From assembly GCF_051535235.1 (NCBI RefSeq), contig NZ_JBPPLZ010000006.1:1-64000 (forward strand): a DNA stretch of 64,000 nt, given 5' to 3'. The notes under the pieces are model-generated. The model did no database searches. It worked only from the letters and a program-made list of their open reading frames with translations, and was not told the origin of the DNA. Each line of letters starts with the position of its first letter. Position 1 is the stretch's first letter. The translations under genes and the position numbers were made by a program. Positions 32,330 to 40,751 of this stretch are shown here, in pieces. The DNA comes from Nitrobacter sp051535235. Lineage in GTDB: Bacteria; Pseudomonadota; Alphaproteobacteria; Rhizobiales; Xanthobacteraceae.

Positions 32330-33163
32330 ATGGCCAACACCACCAACACCATCAAACACGTCGCTTCCCCGCTCGCGCGCCAGACCCTGCTCGACAGCGA
32401 ACTCACCGATCCCGTCGCTGGCAAGCGACCGATCCGGCTCCTGCCCTGGCTGCAGGTGGTGAAGATCGGCGGCCGCTCCATCATGGATCGCGGCCGGGAC
32501 GCGATCCTCCCGATCGTGGACGAGATCCGGAAACTATTGCCGGAGCATCGTCTGCTGATCCTGACCGGCGCGGGCATCCGCGCCCGCCATGTTTACGGCG
32601 TGGGTCTCGATCTCGGCCTGCCGGTCGGTTCGCTCGCCCCGCTCGCCGCGACGGAGGCCGGCCAGAATGGCCACATTCTGGCGTCGCTGCTCGCCCCGGA
32701 AAGCGTCTCCTATGTCGAGCATCCGACCATCGCCAACCAGTTGGCGATCCATCTTTCCGCGGCCCGCGCGGTGGTGGGAAGCGCCTTTCCTCCCTATCAC
32801 CATCACGAATTTCCGGGCTCTCGGATTCCGCCTCACCGGGCGGACACCGGCGCGTTCCTGCTCGCCGACGCGCTCGGAGCGGCCGGCCTCACGATCGTCG
32901 AGGATGTGGATGGCGTGTATACCGCCGACCCCAACGGTCCCGATGGAAAGAAGGCGCAATTGCTTCGCGAGACGAACGCCGCCGACCTCGCAAAATTCAA
33001 GGGTACGCTGCCGGTCGACAGGGCATTCGTCGAGGTGATCGCGACCGCGCGCCACATCGAGCACGTGCAGGTCGTGAACGGGCTCGTGCCGGGTCGGCTC
33101 ACCGCCGCGCTGCGCGGCGAGCACGTCGGCACCATCATTCACACCGGCGCGCGTCAGGTCTGA
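32330..33163 (+). CDS. mosA: Molybdenum storage protein, alpha subunit
   Basis: A protein of 277 residues, paralogous to MosB. It has I-K-H-V-A-S-P-L-A-R-Q-T-L, V-V-K-I-G-G-R-S-I-M-D-R-G, L-L-I-L-T-G-A-G-I-R-A-R-H and the histidine-rich F-P-P-Y-H-H-H-E-F-P-G-S, a segment that in the known protein contacts molybdate clusters. It ends with the same E-H-V-G-T-I-I motif as MosB. A strong terminator lies 32 bp downstream, so mosBA form one bicistronic operon. Confidence 0.95.
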   Translation: MANTTNTIKHVASPLARQTLLDSELTDPVAGKRPIRLLPWLQVVKIGGRSIMDRGRDAILPIVDEIRKLLPEHRLLILTGAGIRARHVYGVGLDLGLPVGSLAPLAATEAGQNGHILASLLAPESVSYVEHPTIANQLAIHLSAARAVVGSAFPPYHHHEFPGSRIPPHRADTGAFLLADALGAAGLTIVEDVDGVYTADPNGPDGKKAQLLRETNAADLAKFKGTLPVDRAFVEVIATARHIEHVQVVNGLVPGRLTAALRGEHVGTIIHTGARQV

Positions 33164-33194
33164 GTCAGTTCCGCGTAGCGATCTGATGCCGCAG

Positions 33195-33232
33195 AACGGG
33201 TCGGAACAATCGTTCCGGCCCGTTTCCTGTTT
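33195..33232 (+). terminator. Intrinsic terminator of mosBA
   Basis: AACGGG-T-CGGAAC-AATC-GTTCCG-G-CCCGTT: a 13-bp stem including one G-T pair, followed by TCCTGTTT. It lies just after mosA. Confidence 0.75.
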
Positions 33233-33385
33233 GGCTCATCAATACGTCGCCGATTTCGAAGCAAGCTGCCGGGATAGCCGGACTCCGCCAAAAGCCGCGC
33301 AGCCCGGCCGACCTTCGTGCCTTTTTCGAGAGCTATCTGGGACCACCTCCAGCCTGCAATGGTGCTTTCGTTGCGGCGCAACGTA

Positions 33386-33410
33386 CGCTATATATTGCTG
33401 CTATATAACG
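33386..33410. promoter_or_regulatory. ModE box upstream of modE
   Basis: CGCTATAT-N8-TATATAACG is very close to the ModE operator consensus. It ends 15 bp before the modE start codon, so it should cover the promoter and repress modE when molybdate-bound ModE is present. Confidence 0.85.
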
Positions 33411-33425
33411 TGCGGGCGGGGCTGG

Positions 33426-34217
33426 ATGGCGATCGAAGCGTTGGTCACGCTGAAAAGCGAGAACGTTCCGGCCGTCGGACGCGAGCGGTTGAAACTGCTC
33501 GAGGCGGTTGCGCGCGAGGGCAGCATTTCGGCCGGGGCACGGGCGATCGGCATCACCTACAAGGCGGCGTGGGACGGTCTCGATGCGATGGCCAACCTTT
33601 TCGGCAAGCCGTTGCTGGTCAGTCGTGCGGGTGGTCGCGCCGGCGGCGGCGCGACGCTGACGCCGACCGGTCACACCGTCATCGAGGCGTTCAGAAGAAT
33701 GGAAGCGGAAATGGTTCGCGTCCTGCGGACGGTCGAGCCCGAACTCGTCGAGGCCGGCGTTTCTCCACTGGACCTTGTCTCGGGATTTTTGATGAAGACC
33801 AGCGCACGCAACGCGATCCGCGGCAGCATCGTCAAGATCGTCTCCGACGCGCTGAGCGCCGAAGTCGAAATTTCGGTTTCGCCGGAAACGACGATCTATT
33901 CGCTCGTCACGCACGCCAGCATGGAAGAACTGGGATTGTGCCCGGGTCGATCGGTGACTTTGCTGATCAAGGCGCCGTTCGTTGCCATCGCGACCGGCAA
34001 GACAGCGCCGAAAACCTCCGCGCGCAATTGCGTTAGGGGAACCGTCAACCGATGCGAGACATCGGATGTCAGCGCGGAGGTCGTCCTCGACATCGGCGCC
34101 GGCAAGACGCTTACGTCAAGCATCACCTCGCACAGCGCCAAATCGCTTGGCCTGTCTCGGGGAAAGCCCGCATTCGCCCTGTTCGACGCCGCGCACGTCA
34201 TCGTCGCCATCAACTGA
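33426..34217 (+). CDS. modE: Molybdate-responsive regulator ModE
   Basis: A protein of 263 residues from the ATG at 33426; longer frames cross the operator. The LysR-like winged helix at residues ~15-85 has L-L-E-A-V-A-R-E-G-S-I-S-A-G-A-R and T-Y-K-A-A-W-D. Two TOBE/Mop domains follow, each with the molybdate loop S-A-R-N (S-A-R-N-A-I-R-G near residue 125 and S-A-R-N-C-V-R-G near residue 200). This is the full-length arrangement. Likely targets are its own promoter and mosBA. No modABC transporter is in the window. Confidence 0.95.
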   Translation: MAIEALVTLKSENVPAVGRERLKLLEAVAREGSISAGARAIGITYKAAWDGLDAMANLFGKPLLVSRAGGRAGGGATLTPTGHTVIEAFRRMEAEMVRVLRTVEPELVEAGVSPLDLVSGFLMKTSARNAIRGSIVKIVSDALSAEVEISVSPETTIYSLVTHASMEELGLCPGRSVTLLIKAPFVAIATGKTAPKTSARNCVRGTVNRCETSDVSAEVVLDIGAGKTLTSSITSHSAKSLGLSRGKPAFALFDAAHVIVAIN

Positions 34218-34291
34218 AGGCGTGGCTTCGGGATTGCGCATCGTTTCGATCGCTCTCGGCATTGCCGCTTCCGACTTTGCTTGGGATGGCC

Positions 34292-36412
34292 TCAGCTTGG
34301 AAAAGCCGCGCCGTCGCCAGCTTCCCTGAGATGAAAGCAACCGTCGTCAAAGCGTCCGAATGCGGCGATGACGATCGACTTGATCGACGCCTCGGCCTTC
34401 AGCAGCATTTCCTCGTATTCTCCATCGGGTGTTGACTCCGCGACGACCCCGCCGCCAACGCCGATCGAGAACCTTCCATCAGCCCATACGATGGAGCGGA
34501 TCACGATGCTCAGGTCGGCAGCGCCATCATCGCCCAGCCAGCCAAGCGCGCCGGAATAGATGCCGCGGGCGCGCTGTTCCAACCGGTCGATATGCTCGAG
34601 GGTGCGGAATTTCGGCGCGCCGGTCATCGATCCTCCCGGAAACGCGCCGCTGCGCAGCACGTCGATGAGCGTGTGTCCCGGCTTCAAAACGCCGCTGACG
34701 GTGCTGACCAGTTGGTGGACCGTCTGATACGTTTCGACGTCAAACAGGTTTGGCGCGGTTACAGTCCCGGTCTCGCAGCAGCGCGACAGATCGTGGCGCA
34801 GGAGATCGACGATCATCCCGTTCTCCGCCCGGTTTTTTCGGCTGTGCCGTAGCGTTTCGATCAGCCTCTTGTCTTCAAGCGGATCGGCATCGCGCCGGAT
34901 CGTTCCCTTGATCGGCTTTGCTTCGATGTTGCCGTCGGCATCGACGGCGAGGAATCGCTCCGGCGACGCGCTGAGGACGGCTCCGCCGGGCCATGTGAGG
35001 AAAGCCGCGAACGGGGCGGGATTGACGCGCCGCATGGTGCGATAAACCTGCAGCGGTTCAATCGGGGCGGCGCAGGAAAGCTCGTTGGTCAGACAGACCT
35101 GATAGGTCTCGCCTTGCGCGATCAGGTCGAGACAGCGCGCGACCTTGGAGAGATAGCCCGCTTTTCCATCTCTCATGAGGAACTCAATTGGCTCCCCGCC
35201 GATCTCGTGGGGTGATTTCAAAGGCGGGCTTTGCGCCGATTCAATTCGCTTCAGGGTGGATTGAATCCAGTGCTGCGCGCGGCCGGCTTCATCCGGGCTG
35301 TCGATGGCGCAAACATAGGTTTTCCCGCTCAGATGGTTCACGGCGATGAATCGGTCCGCATGGATAAACAATGCGTCGGGCGTCGCAGCGCGCCGCTTGG
35401 TCGGCGAACCACAGTCATGCCGCAGCTCGTAACCGAACCAGCCGACATGCCCGCCGACGAAAGGACAGGGCGGCGCCGATTGCGGCCGGGCTGGATGCTC
35501 TCTTTGAAGATACTCGAACAGGCCGATGGTCTCGGTTCGGTGACCGCGAGCGTCGTCGATCACGATGGTCCGCTCGCTGCTGCGATACTGGACTGTTGCC
35601 GCATGTGGCCCCGATGCATCCCCCATGTAGGACCATTGCGACAGCGCCGATCCGGCGAGATTGCTGTCGAGCCAGAAGGCGAAGGGCCGGTCGGCAAACA
35701 GCGAACAGAACGCCGCTTCGGTGTCGATCGCATGCGGGATTTCGAGCCAGAATCCCTTGCGGCTCGCTGCGGCCGGCGCGGGTGCGCGGCGCTTGCGCGC
35801 GCGCGCTGGGGGCGGCGTTGATGGTCGTCCCGAGGCCCGAAACGACAGATCGCGAAAATTTCGCAGCAGGATGCGGCCGTCTTCCGTCAGGATCGACTCG
35901 GGGTGAAATTGAACGCCCCATTGCGGCCGCGTCCGATGGGCGATGGCCATGACGAGGCCGTCTTCGGTGCGGGCAATTTCCTCCAGAGCGGAGGAAAGGG
36001 GCCGCCCGACGACAAAGGAATGGTAGCGCGCGGCGTCGAACAACGGCTGCATGCCCGCGAAGAGGCCAAGTCCTTCATGCACGATTCTGGAGGTGCGGCC
36101 ATGGACCAGAGACGGAGCCCGTTCCAGTGACGCGCCCGACGCAATGGCGATGCCCTGATGGCCGAGACACACGCCGAGCAGGGGCACCGTGGCCGCTTCG
36201 ATGGCAGCCCTGCACAGGCCGAAATCCGCCGCCCGGTCGGGCCGCCCCGGTCCCGGCGAGATGACGACGTTATCGAAACGCTGTCCGGAGAGTTCGTCCC
36301 AGGTCGCTGCATCGTTGCGGAAGAGGAGGGGTTCTTCCTGATTGATATCCGCGATCAAGTGCACAAGGTTGCAGGTAAACGAATCGTAGTTGTCGATTAT
36401 CAGCGTCCTCAC
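34292..36412 (-). CDS. pabAB: PabA-PabB fusion: aminodeoxychorismate synthase
   Basis: A protein of 706 residues from the GTG at 36412 (GAGGT nine bases upstream). Residues ~1-195 form a class I glutamine amidotransferase: I-I-D-N-Y-D-S-F, P-G-P-G-R, the nucleophile G-V-C-L-G-H-Q-G, and the H-P-E pair. Residues ~210-700 form the chorismate-binding half. K-P-I-K-G-T (lysine where anthranilate synthases have alanine) and F-P-G-G-S-M-T-G-A-P-K indicate the PabB type. The amidotransferase-first order also argues against the TrpE-TrpG fusion. It makes 4-amino-4-deoxychorismate for folate. No pabC lyase is fused or adjacent. Confidence 0.9.
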   Translation of the reverse strand: MRTLIIDNYDSFTCNLVHLIADINQEEPLLFRNDAATWDELSGQRFDNVVISPGPGRPDRAADFGLCRAAIEAATVPLLGVCLGHQGIAIASGASLERAPSLVHGRTSRIVHEGLGLFAGMQPLFDAARYHSFVVGRPLSSALEEIARTEDGLVMAIAHRTRPQWGVQFHPESILTEDGRILLRNFRDLSFRASGRPSTPPPARARKRRAPAPAAASRKGFWLEIPHAIDTEAAFCSLFADRPFAFWLDSNLAGSALSQWSYMGDASGPHAATVQYRSSERTIVIDDARGHRTETIGLFEYLQREHPARPQSAPPCPFVGGHVGWFGYELRHDCGSPTKRRAATPDALFIHADRFIAVNHLSGKTYVCAIDSPDEAGRAQHWIQSTLKRIESAQSPPLKSPHEIGGEPIEFLMRDGKAGYLSKVARCLDLIAQGETYQVCLTNELSCAAPIEPLQVYRTMRRVNPAPFAAFLTWPGGAVLSASPERFLAVDADGNIEAKPIKGTIRRDADPLEDKRLIETLRHSRKNRAENGMIVDLLRHDLSRCCETGTVTAPNLFDVETYQTVHQLVSTVSGVLKPGHTLIDVLRSGAFPGGSMTGAPKFRTLEHIDRLEQRARGIYSGALGWLGDDGAADLSIVIRSIVWADGRFSIGVGGGVVAESTPDGEYEEMLLKAEASIKSIVIAAFGRFDDGCFHLREAGDGAAFPS

Positions 36413-36773
36413 CGGAAATGACCTCGACACGGAGTTGCGCCCGCAGGAAGCGGCGGACGCGAATGATTCATCGGGATTTGATCCGCGGGCAGCGGCCAAG
36501 GTTGCTGTTTAATCGAGGCCAGCTCAAAGCGGAACCGGATTCATTGCCGCGGCCAACGCAGTCCCTGCGGGTGGACGCAAATGGGCCGTTTTCGAGGGGG
36601 CTTCCGGAAGGTGTTTCGCCGAATCGGCATCCGGCTGGGTCTCGGCGCCATTTCGGGCGATTGTGCGGGGGCGGAGAATTGCCGTTACCGGTGCGTCGGC
36701 AAAACGAGAGACGCAATCCAATCGAATCCAAACGACCGGGCCGCTGCTGCGGGAGCGCCGACGGCCTGTCGGT
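36413..36773. other. Gene-free stretch, 361 bp
   Basis: No supported gene or clear terminator. It separates pabAB from the type I secretion cluster, both leftward, and should hold the pabAB promoter. Confidence 0.4.
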
Positions 36774-37226
36774 TCAGTGAAGGCTGAGCGAAGCTTCGCC
36801 TGAGATATCTCCCGCTACCACCACTTCGAAGCCGGCCATGAGGGTCTTATGGGCGTCCTCGATACGACCCGCCCGGATCGAGACGTTCGCGAGTTTGCTG
36901 AAAATGCCGGGAACGGCAGGTTGCAACCGGATCACCTCGCGATACGCCTCGGCGGCATCGAGAAATTGGCCCAGAGCTTCGCAGCTTTGTCCGAGCAGAA
37001 GCCACGGCTTGTAACTATCGGACCGGACAAGGGTCAGCAGGTCGAACATGCGTCTTGCCGCGGCGTGGTCACCCTTGCAAGAAAGAAGCTGGCCGTACCG
37101 ATAGAGCGCGTCCTCGTTGTGCGGATCGATCTCCAGAATCCGGCGATATCCGTGCGCAGCCTGTTTCAGTTTGCCGGCCTGGTGCAACTCCGTCGTCTTT
37201 TTCAGTACGTCTGCGACCGTCCGCAA
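36774..37226 (-). CDS. Small TPR protein of the type I secretion cluster
   Basis: A protein of 150 residues starting with TTG, justified by a full GGAAGGAGGT 5 bases upstream. It has about three tetratricopeptide repeats (A-A-H-G-Y-R-R-I-L-E-I-D-P-H-N-E-D-A, A-A-R-R-M-F-D-L-L, A-A-E-A-Y-R-E-V-I-R-L-Q-P). There is no signal peptide, so it is cytoplasmic. It is the last gene of the leftward cluster, 85 bp after the membrane fusion protein. It could hold or present the secreted substrate, which is inferred from position only. Confidence 0.8.
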   Translation of the reverse strand: MRTVADVLKKTTELHQAGKLKQAAHGYRRILEIDPHNEDALYRYGQLLSCKGDHAAARRMFDLLTLVRSDSYKPWLLLGQSCEALGQFLDAAEAYREVIRLQPAVPGIFSKLANVSIRAGRIEDAHKTLMAGFEVVVAGDISGEASLSLH

Positions 37227-37311
37227 GTCGAACCTCCTTCCGCAAATTGCAACCGTTCCGCGAAACTGCCGTGGCCTCGGTGTTTCTCATTCGCGCTTCG
37301 AAATGTGCTCT

Positions 37312-38655
37312 CTATCGTTCGCGAAATGCCCGGGACATGCTGTCTTCGATGGGTTTCATGATGTACTGAAAGAACGTCCGCTCGCTGGTCTTGATGAAGA
37401 CTTCCGCCGGCATGCCGGGTGTCGGACTGAAGCCGTGGATTGCCGCAACTTCCGAATTGTGTAGCCTCACGCGAACCACATAGATGTCGCTCGGTCCGGT
37501 CTGCTGTGATTTTTTCTCGTCGGCAACAGTGTCGGCGGACAGGTAGATGACGTCGCCCGAAACCATCGGCGTGACGCGCTGGCTGAGCGCCGTCAGCCGG
37601 ACCATCGCCTCCTGACCGTGTTTGACCGAGTCGATATCCTGCGGCCTCACCCGCGCCTCGATGATCAACGGCTCGTTGAGCGGCAACAACTCCATGATGG
37701 GTTTGCCCGGCTCGACCACTCCGCCGCGCGTATGGAAACGCAGTTTGACAACGATGCCCTTGACCGGCGCGCGGATTGTCGTGCGGTCGAGAACGTTTTT
37801 CGCGCTCAGCATCCGCTCCCGAACGTCGACCATCTCGCCGCGGATTTCGTGCATCTGCTCGACCGCGGTTTTGATCGCGGTCTTCCGAACGCCATTGATC
37901 TGTTCGACCGCTCTGGCGATCCGCTCCTTGGCGTCGCCGATATCGCCCATGATGCGGCCGACCTCGCCTTCGAGATTGGCCTGACTTCGTTGCAGAAGGA
38001 GAACGTCAGGCTTGCGCACGAGGCCGGCGGCCAGAAGCTGTTCCTTGGTCTTGATATCCTCCTGGACGAGCGCGATCTGGCGCTGCACGCCATCGAGTTG
38101 AATCTTCGATCCGGCGATGCGCTCGTTCAGCGCCTTGATGCTGTCCTCGATTCCGGCGATCTCGCTGTTGGTGTTGTTGCGCTGGGCGGTGAATGCGAGA
38201 ACCTGGGCGCTGACGATGCTGCGTATTTGCGGATCTTTCGACTCCGCTGCCAGATCCGGCGGAAAGTGAATTTCCGGGTCCTCGCGGACCTGGGCCTGCA
38301 GGCGGGCATCGACAGCCGTGAGCCGCGCGTTGCGAAGGTAGAGCCGCTGCATCTCGGCTTTTGCGGTGGTCTGATCCAGTTCGACCAGAATCTGACCCGC
38401 TTCGACGGTATCACCCTCGTGAACCATGATGTCGCGGATCATGCCGCCTTCCAGGTGCTGGATGGTCTTGTTCTGACCCGTAGCTACGAACACGCCCGAT
38501 GCGACAACCGCACCTGCGATTGGTGCGGTAGTACCCCAGACTCCGAATCCCATGATCGTCGTTGCGATGACCGCCACGCCCGCCATGGTAAGGCCGCGCG
38601 TCGAGCGAGGCAGATCGATATGCCAGGGCTGGTCGCCTATCAGTGTCGTGCTCAT
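37312..38655 (-). CDS. Type I secretion membrane-fusion protein (HlyD family)
   Basis: A protein of 447 residues with one N-terminal membrane helix (residues ~24-44) and the HlyD/PrtE features. These are a lipoyl half I-M-V-H-E-G-D-T-V-E-A-G-Q-I-L, a long helical hairpin (residues ~95-290), the second lipoyl half T-I-R-A-P-V-K-G-I-V, and a C-terminal beta-barrel ending G-M-P-A-E-V-F-I-K-T. It bridges the ABC exporter to an outer-membrane TolC protein, which is not encoded here. It follows the exporter gene by 37 bp. Confidence 0.92.
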   Translation of the reverse strand: MSTTLIGDQPWHIDLPRSTRGLTMAGVAVIATTIMGFGVWGTTAPIAGAVVASGVFVATGQNKTIQHLEGGMIRDIMVHEGDTVEAGQILVELDQTTAKAEMQRLYLRNARLTAVDARLQAQVREDPEIHFPPDLAAESKDPQIRSIVSAQVLAFTAQRNNTNSEIAGIEDSIKALNERIAGSKIQLDGVQRQIALVQEDIKTKEQLLAAGLVRKPDVLLLQRSQANLEGEVGRIMGDIGDAKERIARAVEQINGVRKTAIKTAVEQMHEIRGEMVDVRERMLSAKNVLDRTTIRAPVKGIVVKLRFHTRGGVVEPGKPIMELLPLNEPLIIEARVRPQDIDSVKHGQEAMVRLTALSQRVTPMVSGDVIYLSADTVADEKKSQQTGPSDIYVVRVRLHNSEVAAIHGFSPTPGMPAEVFIKTSERTFFQYIMKPIEDSMSRAFRER

Positions 38656-38692
38656 GGCCGCCTCTCCGGGCTCATGTCTTTCCGCTTCGCGA

Positions 38693-40708
38693 TCAGGCGT
38701 CGAGCATCGGCGATGCCGAAGCGGTCGGCTGTCGGCGGCCCGTCACCAGCGGGATCACCTCGTCGCGCGCTCCGAACGCCTGCACGGAACCGTTTTGCAG
38801 AATCATGATCTTGTCGACGCTTTGCAGCAGCGCCGGCCGTTGCGTGATGGTGACGACCGTCATCCGCTTCTCCTTGGCGCGCACCAGCGCCTTCGCCAGC
38901 GCGCGTTCGCCGTTTGCATCGAGATTTGCGTTCGGCTCATCAAGCACGATCAACCGCGGATTGCCGTAGAAGGCACGCGCGAGGCCGATCCGTTGCCGTT
39001 GCCCGCCGGACAAGGGGCTGCCGTCCATGCCGATGACGGTTTCGTATCCCTGGGCGAGTTCCGAAATCATTTCATGAACGTCGGCGGTCTCCGCCGCGTC
39101 GAAGATATCCTCGTCGATCGCGTCGGAGCGCATGCGCGCGATGTTTGCCTTGATCGAGGCCGGAAACAGTTGAACTTCTTGCGGCAGATAGCCGACACTT
39201 TCGCCGAACTGACGCGGATCCCAATTGCGCAGGTCCATCATGTCCAGTCGGACATTTCCGGCGGTCGGAATGATCGAGCCGACCAGCATTCGCGCCAGCA
39301 TGGTCTTGCCGGTGCCGGAAGGCCCAACGATGGCGAGAGATTCGCCGGGCTCAAGCTGGAAGCTGATGCCGTTGAGGATCACCTTCTTGTTCGGCGGAGG
39401 GACATAGAGGATGCGCTCGACGCTGAGACGGCCTTCGGGACGCGGCAGCCGCAACCGTTCGAGATTCAGCGGTGAGTTCTGAAGCAGGGTCTTGATGCGG
39501 TTATAGGCCGAACGGGCCTGCACGAAGTGACGCCAGCCTTCAATCGTGCCTTCCAGGGGTGCGAGAGCGCGGCTGGCGACGATCGATGCCGCGATGATCA
39601 TGCCTCCGGTCAGTTCGCTCTCGAGTGCGAGATAGGCGCCCCATCCGAGTATGGTGATCTGGGTGCCCAGACGCAGGAACTTCGAAATCCCGGTCATGAT
39701 GATGTTCAGGTCGTGGCCGGCGACCTGAGCCTTGAGCGATTCCACCGTTTCCTGTCCCCATACCTGAACGCCTTCCGGAATCATGCCCATGGCGTTGATC
39801 ACCTGGGCGTTGCGTGCCATCGCTTCCGCCTGCAGGTTGGCGCGGGTTCCGAAGGCATTCGCCCGGGTGAAGGGTATCGCGGTGACGCGCTGGTTGATGA
39901 GCGCGACACCGATCAGCGACATGCTCGAACCCAGGACGATGAGCCCGAGCTGTGGGTGGATCAGGAACACGACAGCCAGATACGCGGGTGTCACCGGCGC
40001 ATCGAAGATCGTCAACAGGACCGGACCAGTGATGAATGCACGCAAATGCTGCAGGTCTGCCAGTGTCTGAAACTCCCGGCTCGATCCGCTTTGCGCCGCT
40101 TTCGCCGCTGCACTCAGCACGGGGCCGCCCAGGCGGGCTTCGGTCTCGACGGCAACCCTCATCAGGATGAAGCGCCGTAACATGTCCATCACGACATGCG
40201 CTCCGATAGCCAGAATCACGATCGAGGAGAGCATGATCAACGTGTCGACGCTCCGGCTGGTGAGCACGCGGTCCGACATGTTGAAAAGATAGATGGGAAT
40301 CGAAAGGACGAGAAGATTCACGACGAGCGAAAAAACGCCGACTGTGATCAGGTTGCGCCGTGCGGCAGTCAGTCCCTTGCCGAGAACATCCCGAAATTCG
40401 TTGTCGCCGGAACGCTTGTGCAATTGCGGCGGGCCGCCGCCGCCACCGCCGCCATTGAGATTTCCTCTGCCGTTAAGGTTGCGCCCGTTCGCAGGTGCAA
40501 GAGGAGGTTTGGCTCCGTTGCGCTGTTGCAGAGGAGGCGCAGGCGTTGGGTCGGTTCGTGCATCGAGCGTGTCGGCCGGCTTTTCAAACGGATTTCGCCA
40601 TAGTTTCTGCGTCAGTTTTCTGATCTGCGCTATGAGCGCGTCCTTCGAGTAGCGATCGCTTGAATCAGCCGGCGGATTGCCAATGGCTTGATTGTCGGTC
40701 AGACTCAT
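38693..40708 (-). CDS. Type I secretion ABC exporter (PrtD-like) with Asn-Gly-rich N-terminal extension
   Basis: A protein of 671 residues from the ATG at 40708 (GAGGAGA seven bases upstream). Residues ~1-110 are an extra cytoplasmic region containing N-L-N-G-R-G-N-L-N-G and a G7 run. Membrane helices span ~120-390. The nucleotide-binding domain has Walker A G-P-S-G-T-G-K-T-M, signature L-S-G-G-Q-R-Q-R and Walker B L-I-V-L-D-E-P-N-A. Domain order and length otherwise fit PrtD/RsaD exporters; there is no C39 peptidase domain, so substrates keep their C-terminal signal. The extension resembles the Asn-Gly tract of a protein encoded upstream. Confidence 0.92.
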   Translation of the reverse strand: MSLTDNQAIGNPPADSSDRYSKDALIAQIRKLTQKLWRNPFEKPADTLDARTDPTPAPPLQQRNGAKPPLAPANGRNLNGRGNLNGGGGGGGPPQLHKRSGDNEFRDVLGKGLTAARRNLITVGVFSLVVNLLVLSIPIYLFNMSDRVLTSRSVDTLIMLSSIVILAIGAHVVMDMLRRFILMRVAVETEARLGGPVLSAAAKAAQSGSSREFQTLADLQHLRAFITGPVLLTIFDAPVTPAYLAVVFLIHPQLGLIVLGSSMSLIGVALINQRVTAIPFTRANAFGTRANLQAEAMARNAQVINAMGMIPEGVQVWGQETVESLKAQVAGHDLNIIMTGISKFLRLGTQITILGWGAYLALESELTGGMIIAASIVASRALAPLEGTIEGWRHFVQARSAYNRIKTLLQNSPLNLERLRLPRPEGRLSVERILYVPPPNKKVILNGISFQLEPGESLAIVGPSGTGKTMLARMLVGSIIPTAGNVRLDMMDLRNWDPRQFGESVGYLPQEVQLFPASIKANIARMRSDAIDEDIFDAAETADVHEMISELAQGYETVIGMDGSPLSGGQRQRIGLARAFYGNPRLIVLDEPNANLDANGERALAKALVRAKEKRMTVVTITQRPALLQSVDKIMILQNGSVQAFGARDEVIPLVTGRRQPTASASPMLDA

Positions 40709-40751
40709 TGCGGCTCTCCTCAACCGACAAGCTTCGATTACCTGGTCCGAT

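Noticed and set aside
34292..36412. Anthranilate synthase (TrpE-TrpG fusion)
   Set aside because: The amidotransferase comes first, and K-P-I-K-G-T with G-G-S-M-T-G-A-P-K fits aminodeoxychorismate synthase.
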